The notes under the pieces were generated by a model. It made no database searches and was not told where the DNA came from. It worked only from the letters and a program-made list of their open reading frames with translations. A program made the translations under genes and the position numbers. Source: Polyangium fumosum (GTDB taxonomy: Bacteria; Myxococcota_A; Polyangia; Polyangiales; Polyangiaceae). Taken from it: a stretch of DNA of 64,000 bases. Where the stretch lies: positions 1 to 64,000 of the forward strand of contig NZ_SSMQ01000020.1 in assembly GCF_005144585.1 (NCBI RefSeq), given 5' to 3'. Position 1 is the first letter of the stretch; each line of letters begins with the position of its first letter. This document shows positions 7,593-16,608 of this stretch, in pieces.

Positions 7593-8774
7593 GGCGGCAG
7601 GTCGAACGGCGCGAGGCAGCAGAACGTCACGACCTCTGCAGGGTCTTCCGAGGCCGCGCCCGTCGGCTCTCCGCCCGTTGCGAGGGAGAGGCCGGGCACG
7701 TAGGAGAGGTCGGAGATCGCCTTGCTCCCGAGTGCTCCGCCAGGTGGCGAAACGTTCACGCACTGATCCACGAACGACGAGATCGCGTTCTTGTGTGCCT
7801 CGACCGTGCACGCCGCGTCGCCGTACAAGTGCAACTTGCCTTTGCACCCGCTCCCCACAGGCTCCCCGCCGCACGTGCATGCCGTGCAGCCGCGCGTGTC
7901 GACCGGCAACTCCCCGTAGAGATGGATGGGGTTGTAGCGATCGTAGTTCCCAGGGCACTTCTCGTGCTTCCCGCGGAGCGCGACGCACTGGAGAAACGGG
8001 GACGGCAGATCGTACATGCATCGGTGCGTGGACGTCTCGCACGTGCCCTCGCGCTCCTTCGCTTCGCAGGCGAGGCCGATCCACTTCCAGTCGGTCGTGG
8101 TCGTGAAGCTGGCCGGCTTCGTGAGGGATGGGCAGGACTCACTCGTCGGGCCGGGGAGCGGCGAGGCCCCCACCGACTGCGCGCAAGGCTCGCCGCCGCA
8201 GTCCGCTCCCGCCGGCAGGGCGTTCATGCTCGTGCACGAGCCGTCCCAGCCGGCGGGTCCGCCAAAAGGGAGCGCGGAGGCCCCGTCCTCCGCGCACGTG
8301 CCGGCGCGGACTTCGATCGTCTCGGGGAGCTTGGTGCATGACCCCTCCCGCGTCCGGGCACGTGCACGCGCACGCCGCGGGCGGCGCTTCGAGGAACGCA
8401 TAGCGGCGGTACTTTTCGATAAACTCCACGTTGTCGCCGTAGCCGCCCAGCTTGCGTGCCTCGTCGCAGTTCGCGGGCGCGAGCTCACGCGGCCCGAACC
8501 AGAGCAACATCGGCGTGCGTGGCCAGTCGCCGGCCGACGCGCCGCTCGGCTCGGGGACGCAACGGCCGGGGCAGATGGCGGCTTGGGCCCCGTCGGGCTC
8601 GTCGGCGCCGGCCTCCGCGTCGCCTGCGTCGGTGCCGGCGTCCGGGATGCACTCGGGCGCCGGGAAAAACGAGTCGGGATCACACTCGACAGGAACGAAG
8701 GACGGAGGCGCCGTACAGGAGGCGCCGATCACACCGAAGGACAAAACGAACACCAAAAAATACATCTTGTGCAT
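7586..8774 (-). pseudogene. Cys-rich lipoprotein gene with one frameshift
   Basis: The gene starts at 8774 (GGGAG 8 nt upstream), with a lipoprotein signal and lipobox IGASC. An Asp/Ala-rich stretch leads to ACTCPDAGG, after which the frame runs out. The following frame continues naturally as SCTKLPETIEV through a long Cys-rich tail (CTACTCGGEPVGSGC, TFCCLAPFDLPPA). Removing one base from the four-C run at 8342-8345 (GGGG on the coding strand) joins the two halves into about 395 residues. The frameshift may be a homopolymer sequencing error or real decay. The ATG is 2 nt after the upstream stop, so it belongs to the sigma operon. Function unknown; surface lipoprotein by signal. Confidence 0.75.
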
Positions 8775-8776
8775 GT

Positions 8777-10039
8777 TCAAAACTCCCAACCTCCACCGAG
8801 CTGTGCGCCGAACATAACCGGCGGCTGATCCGCGAGGACTGTTGGTCCAACAACCACTTTCACGCCGCTCGACAGTGCGAGAACATCAACTGCCGCCTGG
8901 AGCGCGAAGGACTCCGTCACGCGAACCTTGGCGCCGACGCGGCCCCCCACGCCGGGCTTGACAAACGAATGATTCGCGCGGTTGTAGCCCTGGCCCGTGA
9001 TGTCGACATTGAGCACCCCCAGGTGCCCGAGGGCGCACCCGAAAAACCATTTGTAGTGTCCGCAGACGCTCGCGAGCGCGCCCGCCGTCATCGCGTTGAT
9101 CGGTCTGTCCGCGATGCCTGACGTCAGCCACGCGCCGCGCCCCTCGAGCCCGAGCGACACGTACTCGCTCGGCCGCAAACTCGCCCCCACGACCAACCCC
9201 ACTGCCGGCTTCCATGACGCCACGCCAAACACCACGACCGGCCCCGCGCCGATCGAGCCCCGCATGCCTTTTTTTTCTCCGTCGCCTCGGTTCGTCGCCG
9301 GATTGTCGTCGTCCGCGTACGGGTCCTCCTGCTTCGACAACTTCGTCTCGCCCGCCACCACCGCGGGGGCGACGATCTTCGGCGGCTTCTTCTTCGGCGC
9401 ATACACTGCTGGCTCGGACGGAGGGGGCGCGGGCAGCGGCTTGAGCGTGATCCGCACCGGCCGGTCCTCGCCCTTCAGCGCCGTGAACGTCTCCACGGCT
9501 TCCTTGTATCCATCGAGCTTCGCGCGAACCACGTGCTCGCCCGCGCGGACGAAGAACCACGATGCCGTGTGCCCGCCCGTATCCTTCGGCTCCCCGTCGA
9601 GCGTCACCTGCGCGCCCGCGTGCGACACGATGAGCTCGATCCAGGATCCTTGCGCGCGCGCCACTTCGTGCGCCTTGAAGAATCCTTCACGCTCCTTCGG
9701 CGTCGTCGACGCGCGGTGAATCGCGTCCAGCAGAAGCTCGGGGGCGAGCTCGGGGCGACCGAGCTGCACGAACAGCACTCCGAGCCGCCCGTCGACGAGC
9801 GGATCGGAGCGCACGTCGAGCGCGGCCATGTAGGCCCTCGCCGCCGCGCGGAGATGGCCCGCCGTGCGCTCGTGATCCCCGAGAGATGCGAGCGCACGGA
9901 AGCGCATGTCGTCCGCGCTCTCTTCGCCCTCCTCCGTGGTGTCGATCGGGGACTCTGCCCATGCGGGCGACACGAATCCGCAAAGGAGAACCGAGACGAG
10001 TCCGAGACGGCGCATCCCCGCGAAATAACGCGACCCCAT
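8777..10039 (-). CDS. PEGA-domain outer-membrane protein
   Basis: This 420-residue protein has a signal peptide ending near AWA (residue 28). A helical TPR-like region follows (45-130), then a PEGA-type beta domain at about 137-200 (VTLDGEPKDTGGHTASWFF, EHVVRAKLDGYKE), a Pro/Lys linker, and a glycine-rich C-terminal part (255-420) ending in GGGWEF. That ending fits a small outer-membrane beta-barrel. PEGA domains commonly bind cell-wall or surface structures. The start lies 8 nt after the sigma-factor stop; an internal ATG at 10015 would also give a good signal peptide. It is the intact middle gene of the operon. Confidence 0.75.
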   Translation of the reverse strand: MGSRYFAGMRRLGLVSVLLCGFVSPAWAESPIDTTEEGEESADDMRFRALASLGDHERTAGHLRAAARAYMAALDVRSDPLVDGRLGVLFVQLGRPELAPELLLDAIHRASTTPKEREGFFKAHEVARAQGSWIELIVSHAGAQVTLDGEPKDTGGHTASWFFVRAGEHVVRAKLDGYKEAVETFTALKGEDRPVRITLKPLPAPPPSEPAVYAPKKKPPKIVAPAVVAGETKLSKQEDPYADDDNPATNRGDGEKKGMRGSIGAGPVVVFGVASWKPAVGLVVGASLRPSEYVSLGLEGRGAWLTSGIADRPINAMTAGALASVCGHYKWFFGCALGHLGVLNVDITGQGYNRANHSFVKPGVGGRVGAKVRVTESFALQAAVDVLALSSGVKVVVGPTVLADQPPVMFGAQLGGGWEF

Positions 10040-10047
10040 GGCAGCGT

Positions 10048-10990
10048 CTACCAGGACCAACCCTTCCCACCGACCGGAGAATGCCGTCGCGACGAGGGCT
10101 TCACGACGAACGGATCGGGCGATGGCGCAGTCCTCTGCGCAGGCGTCGTCAGCGGCGGCGACGAAAGCGGCGGCGACGAAAGCGGCGGCGACGAAAGCGG
10201 CGGCGACGAAAGCGGCGGCGACGAAAGCGGCGACGGCGTGGGGGCTGTCGCCGAGCCCGACACCTCCGCCGCCTTTGCCACGCCTGCCGCCGACGCCCCG
10301 ATGACGTGCGTAGCGCCGGTCGCGACGGCAGGCGCTTCCGGCGGCAGGGGCCGGTACAGGGCGAAGAACAGCGACGCGAGGAGCAAGTGCCCGAACGGGT
10401 ACACGTAGTCGACCAGCCTGCGCACGAGGGCACGGCGGCGGAAGAAGGCGAGCGGCACGGCGCCGAGGTACTGCTCCTTCGGACCGAGGGCGCGCTGCAT
10501 GTTCGTGCGCGCCGCGAGGAGCCTCGATTTGACGGTACCGAGCGGGATGTCGAGCAGCTCGGCCGCCTCCGAGCACGAGCACTCGGCGAGGTCGACGAGG
10601 ATGAGCACGGCGAGCTGCTCCGGCGAAAGTGTCATCAACGCCCACAGGAGCGCGCGGCGGGCCTCGAAACGAAAGGTTCCCTCTTCCGGGGACGCGTCAG
10701 GCGTCGCCGTGCGCTCGGCATCCCCGAGGTCCGGACAGAAGTGCTCGCGCTCGCGCCGTGCCCGGCGCTTCTCCTCACTGCGGAGGGTTCTTGGCGATGC
10801 CGAACAAAAAGGGACGCACCCCGTCGGGGTGGGGCGTGTAGTCGGAGAGGGCCGCGAAGGCCCGCAGCATGAGCTCCTGCATCCTGTCGGTCGCGAGGGC
10901 GTCCGACCGACGTTGCAGAAGACCTGCCACCTGGGAACGAAGCGCGACCAGCTCGGTCGTGAGCGGAGAGGGGATCGTAGCGCGCGCCAT
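10048..10990 (-). pseudogene. ECF sigma factor with membrane extension, frameshifted
   Basis: The gene starts at 10990 with a GGGGGA site. Region 2 reads ELMLRAFAALSDYTPHPDG and FLFGIAKN, after which the frame hits a stop. Deleting one base in the three-base run at 10785-10787 gives FGIAKN-LRSEEKRRARRE and an uninterrupted protein of about 314 residues. Region 4 is clear: LSPEQLAVLILVDLAECSCSEAAELLDIPLGTVKSRL. A C-terminal extension adds a membrane segment (FGHLLLASLFFALY) and five SSPPL repeats, which ordinary ECF factors lack; a membrane-tethered sigma factor is inferred. It heads an operon with the PEGA protein and lipoprotein. A sequencing error is as likely as true decay. Confidence 0.75.
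10151..10225. repeat. Five perfect 15-bp tandem repeats
   Basis: Unit AGCGGCGGCGACGAA occurs five times without change and then decays. On the minus strand it encodes the SSPPL repeats in the tail of the sigma factor. The perfect copies suggest recent slippage expansion. Confidence 0.9.
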
Positions 10991-11227
10991 GTTCCCCCTA
11001 CATGATCGGGCGACGCGTTTGGATCGAAGGAATCGGCCGGTGCCTGGCGGTCCTTGTGCATGCAGCCCGCGAACAGGCGCAAGAGACATCTCGACCCTGA
11101 CAGATGCAGTAACGGACCACGCGCGGCATCATGCGCAATCGCTCACGTCCTTGCGGAACGGGCATCGACGCCCCGCGCGTCCATCCCTCGCCGCGCCGAA
11201 CGACCTCTGCGTCCGCAGCCGCCCCCT

Positions 11228-11580
11228 GTTCTGCCGCGGAACATCCTTCCTTTCCGGCGGCCACCCACCCCGATCGCGCCTCACCTGCCTGGGGGCGACG
11301 CGGCCGCCCCCAGTTCCGCCTGCGAACCATGGCTCGACGTTCGGACCGTCTCCCGTTCGCCCTCACGCCCCGTCCCGAGTACGCCGCGCCGGCCGGCCTC
11401 CCGGGCGAAACAATTCCCGGACGCAAATCCCTACCTCTGCTTGTTTCGCGAAACCACGCCCGGCTCCCTCCGCAGCCGCCCCTCCTTCCTCCCTCGAATA
11501 GGCCTCGCTCGCCTCCCCCCCCTGTTCCGCGCCGAAACCGCCCCCGGCCTGCCGCGCCCTTCGTCGTTCCGCAGCCAAAC
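11228..11580. repeat. C-rich gene-free stretch with five short palindromes
   Basis: The 780 bp from 10991 to 11770 hold no gene I can support. Within it the plus strand is strongly C-rich. Five related palindromes of form GTTYCGC...GAAC occur at 11228-11242, 11313-11327, 11443-11454, 11524-11538 and 11566-11580; the last is imperfect. Spacing is irregular (42-130 bp). They may be remnants of a diverged repeat or binding sites. Open frames through here have low-complexity composition and no start signals. Confidence 0.4.
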
Positions 11581-11770
11581 AACCCCCGTCCCCCGCAGCC
11601 CGTCCCCGTTCACGGTCCCCTGGATCCGCGACCGCCAAACGCGTGGCCGGTTCGGCGCGCGCCCATGACGAGAGCACGACGGCCGCAGCTCGTCCCGGCA
11701 CAGCCGCCACGCGCGTCGGTCATGCAAAACCCTGTTGCATCATCCGGAGCGGCTGAGTACGGTGGCCGAG

Positions 11771-12646
11771 ATGAGTGTTCGCGTTCTCAGTTATCGTATC
11801 GCCCTATTCACCCTCCTGCGAGAGCTTCAATACACCCTGGCGCAAGCCCTCCAAGAGCCGTTGGCGGCACCCCATCTGCCGATCTTCCAGGCGCTCCGCG
11901 AGGAGTGGAAGATCATTCTTCTCGAAGAAATCGCGCTCCTCGACCTCTTGTCGCTCGCGCAAGCCGCGGTCGACAGGGCAGACGGGGGGCTCGACACGTT
12001 CGCCGGTCGCGTCTCGCGCACCGTCGACGATCACACGCATGGCAATACACGCAAGCAACTACGGACGGCCCTCTTCAAGAACAAGCCGCTCGGGAAATTC
12101 CGGCGGCCCGTGCTCGGCGGGCAGCTCGCAGCCATGGCCGATTGGAGCGATACCCTCATGAAGTGCGGCGTGCCGGCGCTCATCTCCTTCGCGCCCGAGG
12201 CCGACACGCTCATCGCTGCGGGGCGAAACGCCGAGGAGCTGCGCAAGAAGGCGCAGGGCAAGAACCGCGATTTCCGCGACATCGGCATGCGCAAGCAGTT
12301 CATCGACAAGGTCAATGCAGCCCGCAAGGAGTCCCACGGCGGGCTCGCAAAGCTGCCCTTTCAGGACACCACGCTGCCGCCGGACTTCGCCGACAGCTTC
12401 TTCTATAGCGATCCCCCGCGAGAGGAGGAGGAGACGATCGACGAGGTCAAGACGTCGATCGCCGAGCTCCTGGCCCAGCTCGAAGAGCGTCAGGCCCTCC
12501 TGAAGAAGCTGGAAGAAGAGGCCGAGGCCGAGGCCAAGGCTGCCGCGGAGCAAGCGGCGCAAGCGCAGGCCGCCGAGGACCTGGAGGCGCAGGCGCGCGC
12601 GCTGCTCGCGCAAGCCGCGGCGCTCAAGGCAAAGATCAAGAACTGA
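11771..12646 (+). CDS. Hypothetical helical protein with coiled-coil tail
   Basis: This 291-residue soluble protein has no signal peptide. Residues 1-215 are mixed helical with no motif I recognise. Residues 220-291 form a long Glu/Ala/Lys-rich coiled coil (LEERQALLKKLEEEAEAEA and onward). The start at ATG 11771 is taken as the first ATG in frame; a TTG 36 bp upstream is possible. It stands alone between the C-rich stretch and the Kunitz gene. No function can be inferred. Confidence 0.65.
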   Translation: MSVRVLSYRIALFTLLRELQYTLAQALQEPLAAPHLPIFQALREEWKIILLEEIALLDLLSLAQAAVDRADGGLDTFAGRVSRTVDDHTHGNTRKQLRTALFKNKPLGKFRRPVLGGQLAAMADWSDTLMKCGVPALISFAPEADTLIAAGRNAEELRKKAQGKNRDFRDIGMRKQFIDKVNAARKESHGGLAKLPFQDTTLPPDFADSFFYSDPPREEEETIDEVKTSIAELLAQLEERQALLKKLEEEAEAEAKAAAEQAAQAQAAEDLEAQARALLAQAAALKAKIKN

Positions 12647-12812
12647 CCACTCCCGCGGAGGCTTCTGCTTCGGCCTCCGCCTGTTCCGCCTCTGCTTCCA
12701 CCTATCCAAGCGCACGAGGACGCCCCAGCCAGGGGACACCGTGGACGTGCGCATTATGTTTCGACCGAGCGGGCTCGCCGGCATGGCTCCGCTCGAAATG
12801 GAGAGGTGTACC

Positions 12813-13124
12813 ATGAAGCGTGGACTCGCGTGTGTCTTGGCAGCGATTTCGCTCTTGTTCGTGCTGCCCGCGTCGGCGGCGGAGGACGTGGAGGAAAACA
12901 CTGATCTCGTGGAGGAGCCGCTATCCGCGCAACCGGCGCGGCGGATCTGCAATCAGCCCATCGTGACCGGCCCGTGCCGCGGGGCTTTCCGCCGGTATGC
13001 CTTCAACCCGGCCGTCGGCCGGTGCGTGCGTTTCACTTACGGCGGCTGCCAGGGGAACATGAACAACTTCCAGTCCCTGCGCGCCTGCCAGCGGCTCTGC
13101 TTCCGCGGCCCCTTCCGGCGGTAA
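12813..13124 (+). CDS. Secreted Kunitz/BPTI-type protease inhibitor
   Basis: This 103-residue protein has a signal peptide (1-22, ending PASA), a short acidic propeptide-like stretch, and one Kunitz domain at 46-96. The six cysteines (C46, C55, C71, C79, C92, C96) have exactly the spacing of bovine pancreatic trypsin inhibitor: 8, 15, 7, 12 and 3 residues between. The reactive loop TGPCRGAFRRY puts Arg56 at P1, which predicts inhibition of trypsin-like serine proteases. FTYGGC and the NNF before the fifth cysteine are also conserved. The start is fixed by GAGAGG 6 nt before the ATG. Kunitz domains are mainly animal; bacterial examples are rare. The role could be defence against prey or host proteases, or self-protection. 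Confidence 0.93.
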   Translation: MKRGLACVLAAISLLFVLPASAAEDVEENTDLVEEPLSAQPARRICNQPIVTGPCRGAFRRYAFNPAVGRCVRFTYGGCQGNMNNFQSLRACQRLCFRGPFRR

Positions 13125-13129
13125 TCCCG

Positions 13130-13161
13130 AGGCGCGGGGGGTCTTTCGGACCCCCGCGCCT
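13130..13161. terminator. Strong GC hairpin between convergent genes
   Basis: AGGCGCGGGGG-GTC pairs with GAC-CCCCGCGCCT across a TTTCG loop with one bulged G. It sits between the ends of the Kunitz gene and the leftward propeller lipoprotein gene, and probably serves both directions. Confidence 0.7.
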
Positions 13162-13172
13162 TCGCGTGGGCC

Positions 13173-15581
13173 TTACTTCGGCCCGTCCAGCGTGCAGAAC
13201 CCGTTCAGGCAGATGAGCTCGGGGTCGCAGCAATCGGCCGCCGTCGTGCACTTGTCGCCTTCGTTCGAGCACATGCCGTTCGGAGGCGTGTCGCCGCAGA
13301 CGAGGGCGCCGCTGCCCATCGGATCGGGCGAGCAATAGCCGTTGCAGCATTGATCCCCGGACTCGCAGCCGGCGCCGTCGGCGCGGCAGGGCTCCTGCAC
13401 CCAGAAGCCACGCGCATTGCCGGCGAGCAACTCCTGCGCGGGGAGGTAAAACGCCGGGTGGCTCCCGTCCACGCCCGCCGGCGCGTTGAGATCCACGGCC
13501 GCGACCCAGAGCTTCTTCGGCGTGATGTTCGTGAAGAGGTTCACGCCGCGCGGATCGCTGCAGAACGGCGGGATCGTGGCGACGTTGCCGTACATGCGGC
13601 GGCTCGTGAAGACGACCCAGGCATACCCACCCGACCCGATCGGGTTCACCGTCGGCTCGTAGTTCAAGTTCACATCGTCGCCGTGGTCCGCATTCATGCC
13701 GCCGACCTGCGCGCCGTCACCCGTGCAGGCCATCGCCACGGGTTGCGCGAGCTTCGGCAGGTACACGTTGCCCGCGTCCTTGCCATTGAGCTGGTCGAGC
13801 GGCACGGGCGCGGCGCCGTCTTCGCGGACCATCGCGATGTACGCCTTGGCGCCCTTCCTCGTGCGCAGATCCCCGAGGGTGTTGCCGTCGACGCCCGCCG
13901 CGATCTGCTGGTGATATACGACAGCCTTGCCGTCCGGGAAAAACGCCGCCCAGCCGGGCCGCGTCTCCGCGGGTTGTCCGGCGTTATCCACGACGACCAA
14001 TGGGTTCGAGAAGGCGTTCGTCGCCGGATCGAAATCCATCAAGACGAGCTTCTGCCGCGGGGTCGGGATGGACGCGCTCGTCATCGGATTGAACACGACG
14101 CGCTTGCCGTCCGGCGAGAACGAGGGCGTCCCGACGTCCGTGGCGGTCCCTGTGAGCCCCGTGCTCGGCACGATCGCACCGCTCGCGAGCGAGACGAGCG
14201 TCGCCCCGGTCGTGAGCGCAAGCGCGCCGTCCGGCGTGATGCCCGGGAACGAGCTTCCATTCGGGAGCGATTTCTCCGTCACCATGTTCGGCGCGATATC
14301 GTAGGCCCACCGCGTACCGCCGCCGTTGGCCGTGGCCACGAGGCGCGACCCGTCCGCCGCGACGGAATGGCAGACGCGGCACTCCGCCTCCGAGCCGCTC
14401 TTGCCCGCCGTGAGCTTGGGCGCCGTGTCGCCGACCTTGATCGAGAGCACCGCGCCGCCGAACATGCCGTCGCCGCCGACGGCGCCGCTCAGGTTTTTCG
14501 CGAGTTTCGTCCCATACGAGATGTAATAAATGGCGCCCGAGAGCCGCCCCGGCGCCACGGTCCACGTCTCCGTGATCGGGCCATACGCGACCTCGCCCTT
14601 CGCCACCGTGAGGCGCACGATGAGCTGATCGGGCGTGCCGTCGAGCGTCTTTCCGCCCGCCGTATTCGTGGCCATGGCCCAGACGTCCTGCGGGATCGGG
14701 TGGCGAAGGAACGGGCGCCCCGTCTGCGCGAGGATCTGCGGCTTGCCGAACGTGCCTTTCCACGAGAACGAGCCGCTCGTGGTGGCGAGATCGATCTTGA
14801 TGGCGTCGACGTCACCGAGCGTCGATTCCCACTGGAGCAGCGGCGCCGTCATGCCGCGCGGCCAAACGGTGCGATCATACGGATAGAGGAATTTCAGCCC
14901 CTCGGCCTGCCCATTGCCGCTTGGCATGTCGAGCGCGGCGATCACGACAGGATTGTCGACGCCGACGCCGAGGCCCTCGCCGCCGACCCCCCCGACGCCG
15001 CCGCCCTCCGTGAGCTGCGGGATCGTCGTGGCGATCTGCCCTTGCTGCGCGGGGTTGTTCGGGTCCGCCCCATTTTGCTGTGATGTGAGCTTGACCAGGA
15101 GATTCCGCTCGACGACCTGCCCGTTGAGGCCGGCGCGGACGCGGACGACGCCGCCGGCCGTGCCTTTCGGCGTGAACGTCGCCGTGCTCGCCGGTCCCGA
15201 AGGGACGCTGCCGATCTCGCCGCGATCGACGCTCCAGCCCGCGCTGATGGGGTTTCCGTCGAGGTACGAGGTGTACGTGACCGTCGGGGTATTTTGACCC
15301 GCAACGACCGTGATTTCCTGCGGCGCGCTCGGCAGGACGTCGAAGCCCTGCGTCTGGGTGCCGCCGCTGCCGCCTACGCCCGACGAGGAGCCGACGAAGA
15401 TATCGCCGCCGTCCCCGCCGATGCCGCCGTTCCCCCCGCTGTTCGAGCCGCCCGCGCCGCCCGTGCCGCTCGACGTGGTCCCGGGCAACCCGGTGGAGCC
15501 TCCGCCCCCGCACGCAGCCGCGAGGACCGCGGTGCCGAGGGCCGATACGAGTACAAATCCAAGGCGAGATCGTTGCAACAT
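13173..15581 (-). CDS. Large lipoprotein: beta-propeller, CxxCH motif, Cys-rich tail
   Basis: This 802-residue lipoprotein has lipobox LAAAC and then a long Gly/Ser-rich spacer (about 25-75) typical of myxobacterial lipoproteins. An Ig-like segment follows (about 85-170). The centre and C-terminal half carry TolB/PD40-like beta-propeller repeats (GTPSFSPDGKRVVF, GWAAFFPDGKAVVYH). A CRVCH sequence fits a c-type heme attachment site. The last roughly 70 residues hold two Cys clusters (CESGDQCCNGYC, CTTAADCCDPELICLNGFC). The start is the first ATG before the signal. The sequence suggests a surface-exposed, possibly heme-carrying protein; the ligand and role are unknown. Confidence 0.75.
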   Translation of the reverse strand: MLQRSRLGFVLVSALGTAVLAAACGGGGSTGLPGTTSSGTGGAGGSNSGGNGGIGGDGGDIFVGSSSGVGGSGGTQTQGFDVLPSAPQEITVVAGQNTPTVTYTSYLDGNPISAGWSVDRGEIGSVPSGPASTATFTPKGTAGGVVRVRAGLNGQVVERNLLVKLTSQQNGADPNNPAQQGQIATTIPQLTEGGGVGGVGGEGLGVGVDNPVVIAALDMPSGNGQAEGLKFLYPYDRTVWPRGMTAPLLQWESTLGDVDAIKIDLATTSGSFSWKGTFGKPQILAQTGRPFLRHPIPQDVWAMATNTAGGKTLDGTPDQLIVRLTVAKGEVAYGPITETWTVAPGRLSGAIYYISYGTKLAKNLSGAVGGDGMFGGAVLSIKVGDTAPKLTAGKSGSEAECRVCHSVAADGSRLVATANGGGTRWAYDIAPNMVTEKSLPNGSSFPGITPDGALALTTGATLVSLASGAIVPSTGLTGTATDVGTPSFSPDGKRVVFNPMTSASIPTPRQKLVLMDFDPATNAFSNPLVVVDNAGQPAETRPGWAAFFPDGKAVVYHQQIAAGVDGNTLGDLRTRKGAKAYIAMVREDGAAPVPLDQLNGKDAGNVYLPKLAQPVAMACTGDGAQVGGMNADHGDDVNLNYEPTVNPIGSGGYAWVVFTSRRMYGNVATIPPFCSDPRGVNLFTNITPKKLWVAAVDLNAPAGVDGSHPAFYLPAQELLAGNARGFWVQEPCRADGAGCESGDQCCNGYCSPDPMGSGALVCGDTPPNGMCSNEGDKCTTAADCCDPELICLNGFCTLDGPK

Positions 15582-15824
15582 AAAGGCAATGCTACAGGGG
15601 AGGGGAGCGCGGTCGCAAGGGTGAAGGTCGAGGGCGCGCGCGGCACAGCCGTTGCCAAAGCGCGGCTGTATGAGCCACCAATCCTTCATTCCTTGCCTTC
15701 TCGACCATGATCCTCGTGTCAGGGGGCCAGTTCTCGAGGCGTCGGCGAGGCGTTCCTCGGCCTCACGCCCGGCGAGCGCGCGCGTCGCTCCGCGCAAGGG
15801 AATGGGTGCGTCTCGGCCCGGGCC

Positions 15825-16451
15825 TCAAGGCATGGCAGGGACAACCGCGCAATGCCCCGCCACGCAATCGGCCTTCCATTCCGATGGATGAATCGGAGCG
15901 CATTCCGGGCAGCCCATCTGAGGCGCGCAGACGAGATCGTACATCGCCTGGAGGGAGCTCGACGCGACCGCGACGAGGTCGGGCACACCCCCGGCGCAAG
16001 GCTCGCAGCAGTTCATGCCGAACCGCAATGTGCAATCGGCGGCGGTCGTGCATGCGCTGAATGCATGCGCCGCGACGTCGGCCTCGGCGCAGCTCCCAGC
16101 CTCGCAATATGCAAAGAGGCCGGGGTTCGGCGCGCCCGCGCAGGCGGGGCAGGCCGAGGGCTCGGGGCAAACGAATGTGTTGTATTCGTCGACGCGATCG
16201 ACGTGCACCGGCTCGACGTCCGCGAGCGTGGGCTCGCTGCACGTGCCGCAGCAGCTATTCTTGACGAGCGTACACTGGCCGGGCCCGGCGCATGCGCCGA
16301 AATTGGGAGCGCCGCCCGCGCCGCCGCTCCCCCCGCCGCCGCCCGCGCCGCCGTTTCCGCCCTCGACCTCGCTCCCGCACGCCATCGGCAGCGCGGCCAC
16401 GAGGAAGGCCGAAACCAGAACAATTCCCCAATTCGATCGAGGTCGAAGCAT
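15825..16451 (-). CDS. Cys-rich lipoprotein with Gly linker
   Basis: This 208-residue protein has an N-terminal signal with lipobox LPMAC (C at about 27) and a Gly/Ala-rich linker. Two related Cys-rich halves follow: C-x-L-x-KNSCCGTCSEP...CPACAG and C-TLRFGMNCCEPCAGG...CPECAP. The duplication suggests an internal repeat of a small disulfide- or metal-binding module. It is divergent from the kinase gene at 16609; 157 bp separate the two starts. Function unknown; typical of the numerous lipoproteins in this order. Confidence 0.7.
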   Translation of the reverse strand: MLRPRSNWGIVLVSAFLVAALPMACGSEVEGGNGGAGGGGGSGGAGGAPNFGACAGPGQCTLVKNSCCGTCSEPTLADVEPVHVDRVDEYNTFVCPEPSACPACAGAPNPGLFAYCEAGSCAEADVAAHAFSACTTAADCTLRFGMNCCEPCAGGVPDLVAVASSSLQAMYDLVCAPQMGCPECAPIHPSEWKADCVAGHCAVVPAMP

Positions 16452-16608
16452 GGGGGCCAGCCTACGAACGCGCGCTTGCCCGAGGCAAGGGAGAAGTGCG
16501 CGGGGATGTCCTTCCTGGATCCGTCGGGGGCCCCTGTCGTGGTAGGATGCGGGATCCCGGCGCGCGGGCTCGACCGGCGGCCGAGGAGAGGGTAGTCCTC
16601 GTTCTGGC

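Noticed and set aside
10151-10225. CRISPR-like array
   Set aside because: Repeats are 15 bp, directly adjacent without spacers, and in frame inside the sigma-factor tail.
11131-12408. Long plus-strand frame across the C-rich stretch and the coiled-coil gene
   Set aside because: Low-complexity Pro/Arg composition, wrong frame for the real gene at 11771, and no start signal.
13350-15083. 577-residue plus-strand frame over the propeller lipoprotein
   Set aside because: Antisense to a gene with a lipobox, propeller repeats and Cys motifs; composition is Arg/His rich.
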